14,730 nt of DNA from Candidatus Latescibacterota bacterium (GTDB lineage Bacteria > Latescibacterota > UBA2968 > UBA8231). Location of the stretch: positions 20,023 through 34,752 of the forward strand of contig JAGWBY010000078.1 of assembly GCA_021295675.1 (NCBI GenBank), in the 5' to 3' direction. The notes below the pieces were generated by a model, which saw only the letters and a program-made list of their open reading frames with translations, ran no database searches and was not told where the DNA came from. Made by a program: the position numbers and the translations under genes. Positions 1 to 8,112 of the stretch are shown here, piece after piece. Numbering within the stretch: the stretch's first letter is position 1; each line of letters starts with the position of its first letter.

Positions 1-682
1 GAGTCGTCGTACTCGTCGGCCGTGATTAACACCGGCCCTAGGGAAGCACACCCACCGGCCCAATTTTTGGCTTGGGGCAGGTTGAGGGGATTGGCGGCCT
101 CAATGCCGTTGTCGGTGGCGTCGTTGCCGCCGGTATAGCCCAGCCTCTCTAAGCGGCCTTGGCGCGTCAGGCCATAGACTGACACCAGCTCGGTCTCGGG
201 CACTAAGCGCTGGGTGTCGGCGGGTCGGGTGATGGGCTGGCCGTGTCCGACGACGGCGTCCGGCTCGCCCTTGGCGAACAGCTCGGGCCGCCCGCCGCCG
301 GACACTTCGCGGTATTTTTGGTCGTACACGTTGATGGCCTCGCCAGTGGCCTGCTGCGCTTCGATCTCGCGCAACTTGGCGCTGACTTCGTGGGTGACGC
401 CGGCTAGCCACACGCGCAGGGCGTGGGGATGGCCGGGGTAAGATATGGGTCGCGGGTGCTGCGGTTGGCCAACAGCGCGTATAGCGATAAGCGGCGCGTA
501 GCCTGTTTTTGCAGGTTCTGAGCGGCGGCTACCAACCCGATCTCGTCGCCGCCGCCGTCGTAGTAGAGCTGATGCACGGTGCGCGGTCCTTGGTCTGCGC
601 CCGTCAGGTCTAAGACCTCGTCGCCGATGACGAGACCTAAGCGCATGCCGTCGTCCGGCTCGATAAATTGCACTAGTTTCAA
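1..682 (-). CDS. Fumarylacetoacetate hydrolase-superfamily protein, AraD1/GguC-like (partial, frameshifted)
   Basis: The protein starts MKLVQFIEPDDGMRLGLV and matches the N-terminal style of FAH-superfamily enzymes of the GguC/AraD1 type, which handle 2-keto-3-deoxy sugar acids. After a frame change the minus strand continues with HALRVWLAGVTHE, RPELFAKGEPDAVVGHGQP, GYTGGND and NPLNLPQAKNWAGGCASLGP, the order expected in the FAH fold. The first frame ends at about 404. One extra C in the run read on the minus strand at 425-428 would restore a single frame, so an indel is likely. The start is TTG (682-680), supported by AAGGAG at 690-695. About 227 residues are visible and the C-terminus lies beyond the left edge. 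The superfamily is seen clearly; the substrate is inferred and uncertain. Confidence 0.75.
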
Positions 683-703
683 CGTATTACTCCTTGGTGA
701 TTG

Positions 704-811
704 TTTATAACTGATGTTGCGTACAGGCTCCTAGGTACTAGGTATGGGATGCTTCGCTTCGCTCAGCATGACAGGTAACGGAAGGGGCCTATGTGTAACA
801 TCAGTTTATGA
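704..811. repeat. MITE-like palindromic repeat, copy 1
   Basis: Perfect 10-bp terminal inverted repeats, AACTGATGTT (709-718) and AACATCAGTT (797-806), are flanked by TAT on both sides, which could be a short target duplication. Inside is GGTATGGGATGCTTCG (741-756) followed by GCTCAGCATGACAGG (761-775); both blocks recur exactly in copy 2. The right end meets the stop codon of mqnD (808-806). There is no coding capacity. It is probably a non-autonomous mobile repeat or a REP-like element; no transposase is present in this window. Confidence 0.6.
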
Positions 812-1613
812 AATAAAAAGCGGCGCATCGGACTTGGGCGCGATGCCGGCCCGCTCGGCCCGCTCGATCAGGTCGAATATGGCGGCCTCGCCGTCGGCTC
901 CGTAGTCGAGCGTGTGCTGGTTGACGTACAGGTCGATGTGCGCCTGCATGACGCTGTCGTCCATTTCTTGGGCGTGCTGGCGGATGTAGCCGCGCACCGC
1001 GTCTGGGTGGGCATAGGCGTACTCCACGCTTTGCACGAGCGCGCGGTCGAGCTGGCCGATGAGTTCGGCCCCGAGATTGCGCCGCGCGAGGATGCCGCCG
1101 AGGGGGATCGGATGCCCAGTGCTTTGCTCCCACCACTGGCCGAGGTCGATGATCGCTGCTAGCCCGTGCTGGGCATAGGTGAAGCGGCTCTCGTGGATGA
1201 TGACGCCCGCATCGACTACGCCTTGCGCGGTCGCGCCTACGATCTGGTTGCTCAATGCTGGGGTTAAAGAGCCTCAGCAACAGGGCTGCGGTGGTCAGCC
1301 GCCCGGGAATGGCGATCCGCTTGTGTTTGAGGTCTTCCAGCGCCAGTTTCTCCCGCGCTACCAGTAGCGGCCCACATCCCCTCCCCAAGGCACCACCCGA
1401 GTGCAGAAGGCAGTACTCCTCCCGCAAGTGCGCCAGTGCGTGGAAGGATATTTTGGTCGCGTCGAGTTGCCCTTGCAGCGCCATCTCATTGAGCGTCTCA
1501 ATGTCCGCCAGCACCTCCTCGCATACTGGCGCGCCGGCGATATGACCGTGGACCAAGCCGCAAAAGACAAACGTATCGTTGGGACAGGGCGAATAGCCCA
1601 AGGTCACGCGCAT
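806..1613 (-). CDS. mqnD: MqnD, 1,4-dihydroxy-6-naphthoate synthase (frameshifted)
   Basis: MqnD converts cyclic dehypoxanthinyl futalosine to 1,4-dihydroxy-6-naphthoate in the futalosine route to menaquinone; it is cytoplasmic and has a periplasmic-binding-protein fold. Visible motifs are MRVTLGYSPCPNDTF at the start, HSGGALGRGCGPLLVARE, and IIHESRFTY, whose His matches His145 of the Thermus enzyme, then WWEQSTGHPIPLGGI. The C-terminus (SDAPLFIS) ends at the usual place. The frame changes near 1245-1260, between RLFNPSIEQ and NQIVGATAQG. Against the Thermus protein as I remember it, about six residues are missing there, so a short deletion is more likely than a one-base error. The ATG at 1613 lies inside the end of mqnB and has GGAGGAGGG (1625-1617) before it. 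Identity is very likely; whether the gene works is doubtful unless the sequence is wrong. Confidence 0.85.
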
Positions 1614-2326
1614 AGTCCCTCCTCCAAGAGCTTCTGAGCCGCAGCTTGCGCCCTCGCAGCGGCTCCCGGCAAATCCCATTGTGCTCTCTCTCGCTGCTCG
1701 ACAATGTTGCTCATGGCGCGCAGTTCGGCAAAAGGCACTTCGTATAGGGCGCATATATGCGCGGCCGCCGCGCCCTCCATGTTTTCGCACAAGGCCCCAA
1801 AGCGCCCCCCTCTTTCCAGCCCCAATTCGTCGGTTCCCGAGCATTCCTGCACGGTGACGAAGGGGCCAATGTGGGCTTCGGTCAAAGCCGCCGCCGCCCG
1901 CTGCACCCACTGCTCGTCAATGGGAAAGCAATTGTAGTAAGAGCGCCCTTTCTCCAGCACAGGAATGCCAATCAGCTCTCCCCCCTGCCAGCCGTCCGGC
2001 GTCCGCACCCCCAGATCCCCGTAGCATTCCTCGCTGGCCAAGGCCAAGTCCCCGACACTTGCGCCGCTCTCTGGATATGCCCCGCCCACGCCGATCTGTA
2101 CGACCCGTCGCGGCTGCTGCGCCTGCAAATAGCAGGTGAGCGCGTGCGCTGTGTTCACCGCGCCGATCCCGGTCGCTATCAAAGTCACCGATTGCGCGCC
2201 AATTTTCCCGCTCACCCATTCGCGCTCGACGACGTTGCGCTGCACGCGCTCGGCCACGGCCTCCCTTAGGGCATGCTGCTCAAGGGCCGTCGCGCTCAGC
2301 ACGAGAATCTCTTCCGTGGCCGTCAT
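1604..2326 (-). CDS. mqnB: Futalosine hydrolase MqnB
   Basis: This 240-residue protein is a nucleoside phosphorylase-family (PNP_UDP_1/MTAN-like) hydrolase. MqnB cleaves futalosine to hypoxanthine and dehypoxanthine futalosine in the menaquinone pathway, in the cytoplasm. Visible family motifs are TGIGAVNTAHAL, GVGGAYPESGASVGDLALA, the ENMEGAAAAH purine/ribose-binding loop, and a late RAMSNIVEQRERAQWDL segment like that of MqnB. Length is normal for the family. The start is ATG (2326-2324) with AGGA about 10 nt upstream. The 3' end overlaps the start of mqnD by 10 nt, so the two are probably translationally coupled. Specificity rests partly on this pairing, which separates MqnB from other PNP-family hydrolases. 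Confidence 0.9.
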   Translation of the reverse strand: MTATEEILVLSATALEQHALREAVAERVQRNVVEREWVSGKIGAQSVTLIATGIGAVNTAHALTCYLQAQQPRRVVQIGVGGAYPESGASVGDLALASEECYGDLGVRTPDGWQGGELIGIPVLEKGRSYYNCFPIDEQWVQRAAAALTEAHIGPFVTVQECSGTDELGLERGGRFGALCENMEGAAAAHICALYEVPFAELRAMSNIVEQRERAQWDLPGAAARAQAAAQKLLEEGLCA

Positions 2327-2336
2327 CAGGCATTCC

Positions 2337-2507
2337 TAAGTCTTACGTACGGGTATCGCGGGTATGGGATGCTTCGACTCCGCTTCGCGGAGTTTATCTT
2401 GAGCGAAGCCGAAAGGCTCAGCATGACAGGCAAAGGAAAGGGCCGGTCCTTGTCATACTGAGCGCAGCGAAGTATCTCATACCTAGGCATGTGCGTAACA
2501 TCAGTTA
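2337..2507. repeat. MITE-like palindromic repeat, copy 2 (larger)
   Basis: The right end, AACATCAGTT (2497-2506), matches the terminal repeat of copy 1; the left end is degraded. GGTATGGGATGCTTCG (2361-2376) and GCTCAGCATGACAGG (2416-2430) are exact matches to copy 1. A second, diverged block at 2448-2483 (CCTTGTCATACTGAGC to GTATCTCATACC) lies in inverted orientation, so the element can fold into one long hairpin. A smaller perfect hairpin, CTCCGC-TTC-GCGGAG, is at 2378-2392. Read in reverse, 2507 back to about 2450 aligns with the left half of copy 1, which suggests copy 1 is a deleted form. It sits between mqnB and the divergent promoter at 2528. Confidence 0.6.
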
Positions 2508-2527
2508 GAATGCCAAATAATATACGG

Positions 2528-2556
2528 TTGACTGCACCAAAGGCCAGCCGTACAAT
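2528..2556 (+). promoter_or_regulatory. Sigma-70-type promoter for the 2595-7924 gene group
   Basis: TTGACT (2528-2533) and TACAAT (2551-2556) are separated by 17 nt and differ from consensus at one base each. The start point would be near 2563, giving a short leader of about 24-32 nt before the first gene. It lies just outside the end of repeat copy 2. No operator is obvious. Confidence 0.6.
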
Positions 2557-2594
2557 CCGGCCAGTCACCCTTCCCTGGATAGCCTTATGCACAT

Positions 2595-3719
2595 TTGCCA
2601 CATCCCCGCGTGTACCACACTCGCGTAGCCCCCACGGGCGGCCACAGCAAGAATGCCTCGCGCTACTATCTGTTAGAACTCGAGACCAATACCGGCCTGC
2701 GCGGCCTCGGCGAAATCTCGGATCTAGAGGATGCGTGGCAAGCGCCGTCGCCAGAGACCCTGTGCGAGACTTTGACGCCCCTGCTGGCCGGTGCCGACCC
2801 GCGCAAACGCCTCCCCGCTTGGGAGCGCGTCGCCGAGGCGCTGCCCGCCAGCTACCACCCGGAATTCCGCCGACTCGTCAGTGCAGCCGTAGAAATGGCT
2901 TTGATCGACCTCGCGGGCAAGTACTACAACGCCCCGGCCCACGCGCTCTTAGGCGGCCAGTACCGGGACGCGCTGTCCATCTCTTGGGTCGCGTATATCC
3001 GCAGTGCAGAAGAGCTAACAGAGGAAATTCAGGAAAAAGTCGCCGAGGGCTTTACGGCCTTCAAGCTCAAGGTGGGGGCCGACTTTGACCTCGACTGCGA
3101 GCGCGTCCGCGTCTGCCGCCGGATCGTCGGCCCAGATGCGTACCTCAAGGCCGATGCTTCGGGCGCGTGGGAAGAAGAAGAGGCCATTGAGCGGATCCGC
3201 GAGCTGGCCGCGCTGGGCGTAGATGCAGTTGAGACGCCGATCCAATGCGTCGCGCGCAAAGTGGCCAAGGACCACCCCGAACAGGTCAATGCCGACCCAG
3301 ACTCCGCAGCCTTGGCCTTGGCGAGAGTGCGCGTCATCGAACACGTCGCCGACTTTGACGACTCGTTTGCCCTCGCCCTCTTGCACCACCGGGCCGTGGA
3401 TGCCTTCAACGTCGCGCCCGTCCAGGCCGGTAGCCTACACCGCGCCCAACGGCTGAGCCAACTCGCCGCGGCCGCTGGCGTACCCGTCTTGCTCGGCAGC
3501 ACGGTCGAGCTCGGCATTGGCACGGCTGCGGCCGTGCATCTTGGCGTGGCCACTAAAGCCGTTTGTGCGCCATCGGATTTGGTCGGCCCGGGCCTGTTGG
3601 CGAGCGATGTCGTCGCGCCGCGCTTGACCTACCAGCAGGGCTGCTTGCACGCTCCGCCCGGGCCGGGATTGGGCGTTGAGTTGATCCCCGAACTGATGGA
3701 ACAGAAAGGAGCTTCATGA
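2595..3719 (+). CDS. Enolase-superfamily (mandelate racemase/muconate lactonizing-type) protein
   Basis: The fold is clear: an N-terminal capping domain (RYYLLELETNTGLRGLGE), then a barrel with FKLKVG (Lys157 and Lys159), KADASGAW (Asp187), VETPIQ (Glu213), a DFDDS segment (Asp255/256) that could hold the third metal ligand, and GSTVELGIGTAAAVHL (Glu305). The usual Lys on the other face of the active site seems absent, since NVAPVQAG (272-279) stands where NxK...GG is expected. About 18 extra residues lie between Glu213 and the third ligand. Substrate cannot be named; dipeptide epimerase, sugar-acid dehydratase or o-succinylbenzoate synthase activity are not supported over one another. The open frame starts at TTG 2595, but ATG 2587 would give the family-like N-terminus MHICHIPRVYHTRVAP if the C run at 2604-2607 had one more C. 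The stop overlaps the next start (ATGA). Confidence 0.8.
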   Translation: MPHPRVYHTRVAPTGGHSKNASRYYLLELETNTGLRGLGEISDLEDAWQAPSPETLCETLTPLLAGADPRKRLPAWERVAEALPASYHPEFRRLVSAAVEMALIDLAGKYYNAPAHALLGGQYRDALSISWVAYIRSAEELTEEIQEKVAEGFTAFKLKVGADFDLDCERVRVCRRIVGPDAYLKADASGAWEEEEAIERIRELAALGVDAVETPIQCVARKVAKDHPEQVNADPDSAALALARVRVIEHVADFDDSFALALLHHRAVDAFNVAPVQAGSLHRAQRLSQLAAAAGVPVLLGSTVELGIGTAAAVHLGVATKAVCAPSDLVGPGLLASDVVAPRLTYQQGCLHAPPGPGLGVELIPELMEQKGAS

Positions 3720-4753
3720 GCCAACGCCTCTCCTATGCCAGCACCGGCGTCGATATAGACCAAACCGATGCCGCCAAGCGCGCCATGGCCGCGAGCATGG
3801 AAACCGCGGACCCACGCGTGCTCAACCGGATTGGCGCATTCGCCACCCTGCTCGACGCCCGCTTCCCCGGCTACGCACACCCGGTGCTGGTGCACAAGAG
3901 CGAAGAGCCTGGGTCCAAGCAAAAGTTGGCCTTTGCCCACGGCCGCCATCGCGGGGTCTGCTACGACATGGTCAATCACCTCATCGACGATATCATCGTC
4001 ATGGGTGCCGAGCCGATTTCGATCCAAGATGTCATAGTCTGCGGAGCGATGTATGGAGCCATTGTCAACGACCTCGTGGATGCCTTGGCCGACGCCTGTC
4101 GCCAACAGGGTTGTACCTTGACTGGCGGCGAGACCTCGGTGCAACCCGGAGTGGTTCCCGACGGTCTCTACGTGCTGACCGCTAGCGTTATCGGCGTCGT
4201 CGATAAGGACAACATTATCGACGGTCAGTCGATTGAGGCCGGCGATCAGGTGTTGGCGCTCGCTTCCAACGGATTGCACACCAACGGCTACACGCTGGTT
4301 CGCGCGCTCTTAGATCGACAACCCGATTTGCTCACTGTAGATGTAGCTGGCGAATCTTTCCTCGACGCAGTGCTCAAGCCCCACACCTGCTACTTGCAGG
4401 CCGTACGCGGCCTTTTCACCGACTCCGGCCTCCACGGAATGGCCCACATTACCGGCGGCGGTCTCCGCGACAATCTCAGCCGCATCTTGCCGCCGGGCCT
4501 CAATGCTCAGCTCGACTTGGCGGCCATACAGATTCCGCCGGTCTTCCACACCTTGCGCACAGAAGGAGACTTAGAGGTGGAGGATATGCTGCGCACGTTT
4601 AACATGGGTGTGGGAATGGTGCTGGTGGTCGCGCCCGAGGCCGTGGAACCGGTGCTGGCTCACTTAGCAGCCCAAGACTGCCGGGCCTATCGACTCGGAG
4701 AAATCGTTTCCGGCGAGCAAGAGGTCGCCTTGCAGGGGTCGCTCGCTTGGTAA
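3716..4753 (+). CDS. PurM-like protein (AIR synthase family), diverged
   Basis: Its 345 residues match the length of E. coli PurM, phosphoribosylformylglycinamidine cyclo-ligase, which makes aminoimidazole ribonucleotide in purine synthesis. Visible motifs are SYASTGVDID (6-15), VMGAEP, TGGETSVQPG, SNGLHTNGYTLVR, HITGGGLRDNL (from 244) and TFNMGVGMVLVV. The conserved TDGVGTK loop reads SEEPGSK here (62-68), which affects a site linked to nucleotide/metal handling. It may therefore be a true but diverged PurM or a paralogue with another job. The ATG overlaps the previous stop as ATGA, with AAAGGAG at 3705-3711, so it is translationally coupled to the enolase-superfamily gene; pairing with purine genes is not seen. 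I am sure of the family and only moderately sure of the reaction. Confidence 0.75.
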   Translation: MSQRLSYASTGVDIDQTDAAKRAMAASMETADPRVLNRIGAFATLLDARFPGYAHPVLVHKSEEPGSKQKLAFAHGRHRGVCYDMVNHLIDDIIVMGAEPISIQDVIVCGAMYGAIVNDLVDALADACRQQGCTLTGGETSVQPGVVPDGLYVLTASVIGVVDKDNIIDGQSIEAGDQVLALASNGLHTNGYTLVRALLDRQPDLLTVDVAGESFLDAVLKPHTCYLQAVRGLFTDSGLHGMAHITGGGLRDNLSRILPPGLNAQLDLAAIQIPPVFHTLRTEGDLEVEDMLRTFNMGVGMVLVVAPEAVEPVLAHLAAQDCRAYRLGEIVSGEQEVALQGSLAW

Positions 4754-4783
4754 ACGACCAATTTTAGAAAAGAGAAGGCGTAG

Positions 4784-7700
4784 GTGAACGACGCGAGCGA
4801 ACCCCCAAGACAGAGAAGCTCCTTTGATCACATCCTAGGACACCAGTACACCGTCTTCGACGGGCTGGCTGGGATGCAGGTGGAAGACATCTACCAAGAT
4901 CAGCGCGGCCTGCTCTGGATTGCCACGGCCGACGGCGGTGTAAGCCGGTTCGACGGAGCGCATTTCGATACTTTTGGCCTGTCGGACGGGCTACCTAGTC
5001 TCACGGTAATGAGCATCGCCGAGGATCAAGACGGGCGACTGCTCTTCGGTACGCTGGGAGGCGGGATAGCTGCATACGACGGGCGTGGTTTTCAGGTGTA
5101 CACCACCGAGCACGGGCTGCCTTCCAACGACATAATGAGCCTGCAACCCCAAGTCGATGGCTCGATGCGAGTGCTGACCGACGCTGGGGTAGGCTGGTTT
5201 GTCGAGGGGCGATGCGTAGAGTGCGTGACAGAAATTGCAGGTCAGCCGCTAGGGTGGGTGTACGACATGGTCACCGACACAACGGGTACGACGTGGCTGG
5301 CGACGCAGCAACTGGGGACCATCAGCCTGGACGGTCGGCGCATGAGCGCGAAGAACGGTGCAATACAGTGGCCGTGGAAATTCGCTCAAGACGCCTCCGG
5401 CCCTCTGTGGATCGCCTTTCGCTACGTTGGTACCGAAGTCGTGATAGGCCGCTACGATTCAGACAGCCAACAGCTCGACCTCATCAAGGCAGACGCGGCT
5501 ATCGAGGGGACGGAGGCCGTAAATCACGGTACGCGCCATGTACGCTTGGACGATAAAGGCTGGTTGTGGATGGCTCGTCAGGGCGTGCTAGTGTACGACG
5601 GAGCCGACTGGCATTCGTTCTCGGCCGGTTTGCCGGATGTTCACTTTTCGGAGGCGCGGCTGACCTACGAGGACCGCGAAGGAAATATCTGGGTGGGATT
5701 GTGGGGCGGCGGACTGATTTTTTGCGATCCGGTCAGTGTCCAGTTATACACCGGGGCCGACGGCCTGCCCGACCGCGAGGTCCACCAGCTAAGAGAAGAC
5801 CACCAAGGTCGGATCTGGATCGGCACAATGGGAGGCCTAGCCTGTCTTGAAGACGGTCGGATTCGCTCAGTGGAGACCGGGCACAAGGTCTCGGCGTTGG
5901 CGATAGACCGCCAAGGGCAAGTCTGGCACGGGAGCCCCGAGGGCAAAGTAATTAAGGGAGTGGGGAAAGAGGCCCAAGTGATCGAGGTGACAAAAGACAA
6001 CTGCTACGACTACGAAGAAGTTAAGCTATACCCAGACCAAGAAGGGGGCATAAAGGTCGGCACTTCCGAGGGACGTTTGGGAAGGATAGAAGACGACCGT
6101 TTTATAGCGGAGAAGCAGGGGCCTGTTAATTGCCGAGTCGTGTTGCAGGATAGCGCCGGCACCTTGTGGATCGGTAGCTATGGAGCAACGCCGGCTCTGT
6201 ACTATTACAAAGATGGTCATTTCCACGCGTCTGACATGGCCGGGATAGAAACCGTCGGCTATGTGAGTGCATTGTGCGACTACGAGGGCACGCTTTGGAT
6301 CGGGACGGCCAACGGCCTTTTCGCCTTTGACTACCGCGCCCAGAAGGTGCGTCGGTTTACGGCAGACCAAGGCGATCTGTCCGTCAATGGCATTATGGCC
6401 TTGGTAGCTGACCCGCAGCAGGAGTGTCTGTGGATTGGGACGAGCGGTGGGGGCGTGCTGAAGTACGATGGTCGAGTATTTCAGAGTATCCGTTTAGGCA
6501 AATCCACCCTGGAGAATATCGTCGAGGCCATCCTGCGCGATAGTCGGGGCCGGTTGTGGTTCGGGACGAGGGCGGGGCTGATTGCGTACCAGCCTGGGGA
6601 TACGCCTCCGGGTATCGTGATTCGCCAGGTTATGGCAGGGCGTCTGTTGGAGATGCCCCAAGCCGTGTCCTGCCCGGATAGCACCCCCGAGATTCAGTTC
6701 CACTTCCAAGGTCTCAGCTTCCGAAGCGGGGCCGAGCAGATGCGCTACAGCCATCGGCTCGTTGGTCACGGCCCGGTAGAAGAGTGGAGCGCGTTCACGC
6801 CTTCCAATAGAGTGTCGTACAACGGCGTACCGGCTGGCCAATTCCGCTTTGAGGTGCGGGCTTTAGATCGGGATGGCCTCATGTCGGATGTCGCCACTCT
6901 TGACGTACAGGTATTCCCCGACGAGAAGAGCGTACGTCTCCAGCGCTTAGAACATATGCTGCGAGATGCGGATCAGGATTTTCTCAGCCAGAGCCAAGCC
7001 ATGACCCAGCTCTTAGAGGAAGTTGCACAGATGGCCGAGACCGATATGACGATGCTGGTGATGGGCGAGACCGGTGTGGGCAAGGGGGTGGTGGCTCAGA
7101 GAATCCACAATCTGAGCCGACGCCAAGGGCAGCCCTTTGTCGCGCTCAATTGCGGCTCCCTGCCCGCCGGGCTGATCGAAAGCGAGTTGTTCGGCCACGA
7201 GCGAGGGGCCTTTACTGGTGCCGTGAAGCGGCATATCGGCTGTTTTGAGCGAGCGAACTACGGCACCTTGTTCCTCGATGAAATCGGCGATCTGCCGTTG
7301 GAAGCCCAACGGGCACTGCTCCGCATTCTGGAGAATCGCTACCTGACGCGCGTTGGCGGCGAGCAGTCGATCCCGGTAGATGTGCGGGTGATTGCGGCGA
7401 CCAACAAGGATCTGAAAGAGGCTATTGAGGCGGGGACGTTCCGGGAAGATCTGTTCTACCGCTTGAGCGTGTGGCCGGTGAAGCTGCCGCCGCTACGGGA
7501 GCGTCGGGAGGACATTCCGGTCTTGGCGGCGCATTTTGCACGTCGGTATGCCCAAAGTCTGCAGCGACCGGTGCCAGCTTTGGGCGACGGAGTGGTGAAG
7601 CATTTGCAGGCGTACGCATGGCCGGGGAATGTGCGCGAGTTGGAGCATCTGATCCGGCGAGCGGTGGTGCTGTGCCAAGGGGAGGTCATTCAGGTGGAGG

Positions 7701-7924
7701 ATGTACCGCTGGCTGCTGAAGACGAGGCCAAAGAGGGGCCGTTTGAGCCGCCGGTTGAAGCCAAATTCAAAGGCGAGAAACAGCAAATCGTGGAGGCGCT
7801 CCAAGCCTCCGAGGGGAGGATCTATGGAGATCGGGGCGCGGCGCGCTTGTTGGGCATGAACCCGGAGCGACTGCGTTCCCGCATGCGCGTGTTCGGGTTG
7901 CAACGACCGAAGAAAAGGTCTTAA
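4784..7924 (+). CDS. Propeller-Y_Y_Y sensor fused to sigma-54 AAA+ activator with Fis HTH
   Basis: This is a 1046-residue one-protein regulator. Residues about 25-615 hold fourteen recognisable Reg_prop-type blades (for example LLWIATADGG, IWVGLWGGG, IWIGTMGG, LWIGTANG, LWFGTRAG), enough for two seven-bladed propellers. A Y_Y_Y-like beta domain follows (about 629-713), then a charged helical linker (714-755). The AAA+ domain has Walker A GETGVGKG (761-768), intact GAFTGA (808-813) for sigma-54 contact, and Walker B LFLDE (D832, E833). A Fis-type helix-turn-helix is near 1015-1042. There is no receiver, histidine kinase, signal peptide or membrane segment, and an in-frame TAG directly before the GTG start rules out an N-terminal extension. 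AGAGAAGG (4771-4778) is the likely ribosome site. It follows purM-like by 30 nt and is probably in its transcript. Ligand unknown; it likely controls the downstream sigma-54 promoter. Confidence 0.92.
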   Translation: MNDASEPPRQRSSFDHILGHQYTVFDGLAGMQVEDIYQDQRGLLWIATADGGVSRFDGAHFDTFGLSDGLPSLTVMSIAEDQDGRLLFGTLGGGIAAYDGRGFQVYTTEHGLPSNDIMSLQPQVDGSMRVLTDAGVGWFVEGRCVECVTEIAGQPLGWVYDMVTDTTGTTWLATQQLGTISLDGRRMSAKNGAIQWPWKFAQDASGPLWIAFRYVGTEVVIGRYDSDSQQLDLIKADAAIEGTEAVNHGTRHVRLDDKGWLWMARQGVLVYDGADWHSFSAGLPDVHFSEARLTYEDREGNIWVGLWGGGLIFCDPVSVQLYTGADGLPDREVHQLREDHQGRIWIGTMGGLACLEDGRIRSVETGHKVSALAIDRQGQVWHGSPEGKVIKGVGKEAQVIEVTKDNCYDYEEVKLYPDQEGGIKVGTSEGRLGRIEDDRFIAEKQGPVNCRVVLQDSAGTLWIGSYGATPALYYYKDGHFHASDMAGIETVGYVSALCDYEGTLWIGTANGLFAFDYRAQKVRRFTADQGDLSVNGIMALVADPQQECLWIGTSGGGVLKYDGRVFQSIRLGKSTLENIVEAILRDSRGRLWFGTRAGLIAYQPGDTPPGIVIRQVMAGRLLEMPQAVSCPDSTPEIQFHFQGLSFRSGAEQMRYSHRLVGHGPVEEWSAFTPSNRVSYNGVPAGQFRFEVRALDRDGLMSDVATLDVQVFPDEKSVRLQRLEHMLRDADQDFLSQSQAMTQLLEEVAQMAETDMTMLVMGETGVGKGVVAQRIHNLSRRQGQPFVALNCGSLPAGLIESELFGHERGAFTGAVKRHIGCFERANYGTLFLDEIGDLPLEAQRALLRILENRYLTRVGGEQSIPVDVRVIAATNKDLKEAIEAGTFREDLFYRLSVWPVKLPPLRERREDIPVLAAHFARRYAQSLQRPVPALGDGVVKHLQAYAWPGNVRELEHLIRRAVVLCQGEVIQVEDVPLAAEDEAKEGPFEPPVEAKFKGEKQQIVEALQASEGRIYGDRGAARLLGMNPERLRSRMRVFGLQRPKKRS

Positions 7925-7970
7925 AGGGAAGGCCGCGGCCAACTATGACCACTGTGCTGTTGGTGAAAAG

Positions 7971-8033
7971 TCGTATTTAATACGAAGAGGATCGTATTTA
8001 ATACGGAAAAAGTCGTATTTAATACGGAATTTT
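7971..8033. promoter_or_regulatory. Three 21-bp phased palindromic operator (enhancer) repeats
   Basis: The units start at 7971, 7992 and 8013, an exact 21-bp period. Each begins TCGTATTTAATACG and contains the palindrome CGTATT-T-AATACG (7972-7984, 7993-8005, 8014-8026). A period of two helical turns puts all three sites on one face of the DNA. This is the form expected of upstream activating sites for a dimeric Fis-type HTH protein. They lie 50-110 bp after the activator gene and about 140 bp before the -24 element. Binding by the neighbouring activator is inferred from position and design. Confidence 0.75.
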
Positions 8034-8112
8034 TTAGATCAACTTGTAACGACGACGGACGGCACGCCTAATAAAAAGAAGTTTCACGCTATATAAAACT
8101 ATGTTTTCCAGT

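Noticed and set aside
801..1910. Long minus-strand open frame of 369 codons
   Set aside because: It joins a shadow of mqnB, the real N-terminal half of mqnD and out-of-frame sequence after the break; only the MqnD part is real.
2489..3088. 199-codon plus-strand open frame
   Set aside because: It overlaps the enolase-superfamily gene in another frame and has arginine/proline-rich shadow composition.
7971..8033. Possible CRISPR array
   Set aside because: The 21-bp units are nearly contiguous, leave only about 6-8 bp between palindromes, and have no spacers or cas genes; operators explain them better.
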